From the NCBI GenBank assembly GCA_027000765.1, contig JALTNJ010000104.1:1-5862 (forward strand): a DNA stretch of 5,862 nucleotides, given 5' to 3'. Below the pieces are notes generated by a model. It saw nothing but the letters and a program-made list of their open reading frames with translations, was not told where the DNA came from and did not search any database. The translations under genes were made by a program, and so were the position numbers. This document shows positions 5,428 through 5,862 of this stretch, piece after piece (the first letter of the stretch is position 1; each line of letters starts with the position of its first letter). The DNA comes from Nitrososphaeria archaeon. GTDB lineage: Archaea; Thermoproteota; Nitrososphaeria; Geothermarchaeales; JDFR-13.

Positions 5428-5444
5428 TAAATAGGGTTTATCAG
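5424..5444. repeat. Perfect 8-bp inverted repeat over the DUF211 stop codon
   Basis: CTGATAAA (5424-5431) and TTTATCAG (5437-5444) are exact complements around TAGGG. The repeat contains the TGA stop. It could be a 3'-end stem-loop or, with the related dyad at 5462-5479, an operator for the helicase gene. Confidence 0.7.
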
Positions 5445-5461
5445 GGGATTCAGAGAGAGTA

Positions 5462-5479
5462 CTGATAGATTCTTATCAA
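5462..5479. repeat. Second TGATA/TATCA dyad upstream of the helicase promoter
   Basis: TGATA (5463-5467) and TATCA (5474-5478) are exact complements with a 6-bp spacer. The left flank CTGATA repeats that of the dyad at 5424-5444, with the centres about 36 bp apart. It lies 10 bp before the TATA box of the helicase gene. Confidence 0.45.
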
Positions 5480-5488
5480 AATAATACC

Positions 5489-5496
5489 TTATATAC
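5489..5496 (+). promoter_or_regulatory. TATA box of the Lhr-type helicase gene
   Basis: TTATATAC predicts transcription from about 5518, giving a leader of about 22 nt without a clear SD before the ATG at 5541. Confidence 0.5.
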
Positions 5497-5540
5497 TATC
5501 ATGGAGAACCTTGGAATTGAGTTTAGAGAGATGACAGTCT

Positions 5541-5862
5541 ATGGCCATGGATCTACTCGCCCCCCTCATACGTAGACTGCTTAAGGAGAGAGGATTTAAG
5601 AGCCTTACCGAGCCCCAGTATAAGGCTATTCCCCATATACTCCGTGGAGAGAATGTATTGATAATGGCTCCTACTGGCAGCGGTAAGACAGAGGCTGCTT
5701 TAATTCCTCTCTTCCAGATGATGCTGGAGAATCCAGGGAATGGGATAAGGCTGGTATACATAACTCCCTTGAGGGCTTTAAACAGGGACTTGATTGATAG
5801 GATAATGTGGTGGAGTAATAGACTAGGGTTTAGAGTCAATATCAGGCATGGAGACACGCCGA
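5541..5862 (+). CDS. lhr: Lhr-type superfamily 2 DNA helicase, N-terminal 107 codons (runs off window)
   Basis: The first part of a superfamily 2 helicase of the Lhr group, ATP-dependent 3'-5' translocases linked to DNA repair in archaea and bacteria. The visible order is a Q-motif-like LTEPQ (22-26), Walker A APTGSGKTEAA (43-53), the Lhr-typical YITPLRALNRDL (73-84) with motif Ia, and RHGDTP (102-107), where the window ends. TPLRALNRD and RHGDTP together favour Lhr over Hel308, RecQ or DEAD-box RNA helicases. Full members run to several hundred residues, so most of the gene, including the DExH box, lies to the right. The start is ATG 5541, with ATG 5547 two codons later equally possible; a TGA in frame at 5532-5534 excludes anything earlier. 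No SD is evident. It has its own TATA box and is preceded by two related dyads. Confidence 0.9.
   Translation, partial: MAMDLLAPLIRRLLKERGFKSLTEPQYKAIPHILRGENVLIMAPTGSGKTEAALIPLFQMMLENPGNGIRLVYITPLRALNRDLIDRIMWWSNRLGFRVNIRHGDTP

Noticed and set aside
5501..5575. 24-codon ORF (starts ATG, ends TAG) overlapping the start of the helicase gene
   Set aside because: It begins only about 9 bp after the TATA box, upstream of the predicted transcription start. It has no SD, and its last part is an out-of-frame reading of the helicase start.
5489..5857. Long minus-strand open frame across the right end
   Set aside because: It is a shadow of the helicase gene, whose motifs are unmistakable on the plus strand; the minus-strand protein is low-complexity and shows no family features.

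Overview
The window looks like a thermophilic archaeal chromosome, most likely Thermoproteota (Crenarchaeota). The evidence is a short helicase-less XPF nuclease, a TrmB-type regulator, a DUF211 protein and an Lhr-type helicase. Arginine is mostly AGG/AGA and isoleucine mostly ATA. TATA boxes sit at archaeal distances from starts, three genes start with TTG, and several genes lack a usable Shine-Dalgarno (SD) site. I cannot name a genus. The DNA is gene-dense: no gap exceeds about 130 bp, and two convergent gene pairs overlap at their 3' ends.

Layout, left to right. (1) Positions 1-368, + strand: C-terminal part of a CPBP-family membrane protease, cut by the left edge. (2) 322-987, - strand: a HAD phosphatase, converging on and overlapping the protease by 47 bp; a perfect 10-bp inverted repeat lies in that overlap. 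(3) 1115-2161, + strand: a two-gene unit of a Trm112-like zinc protein and a short XPF/Hef-type nuclease. (4) 2124-3569, - strand: a two-gene unit of a TrmB-family regulator followed by an unrecognised protein; its last 38 bp overlap the end of xpf. A 9-bp perfect dyad covers the regulator's own start codon. (5) 3695-4372, + strand: a nucleotidyltransferase-fold protein, divergent from the regulator. (6) 4462-5427, + strand: a VIT1/CCC1-type metal transporter followed by a DUF211 protein, both with TTG starts. (7) 5541-end, + strand: N-terminal 107 codons of an Lhr-type helicase, cut by the right edge; two related TGATA/TATCA dyads precede it.

Functional links. The VIT1-DUF211 pair suggests metal handling. 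The TrmB-unknown pair suggests a self-regulated regulator-plus-partner unit. XPF and Lhr are repair proteins but lie in separate units. No mobile element, CRISPR array, tRNA, rRNA or box C/D RNA was found. I see no defence island or other clear multi-gene novel system. The points most worth a second look are the TrmB/unknown pair with its operator-like dyad, the Trm112 variant with a probable second zinc site, the divergent XPF, and the stem-loops at 3' ends.
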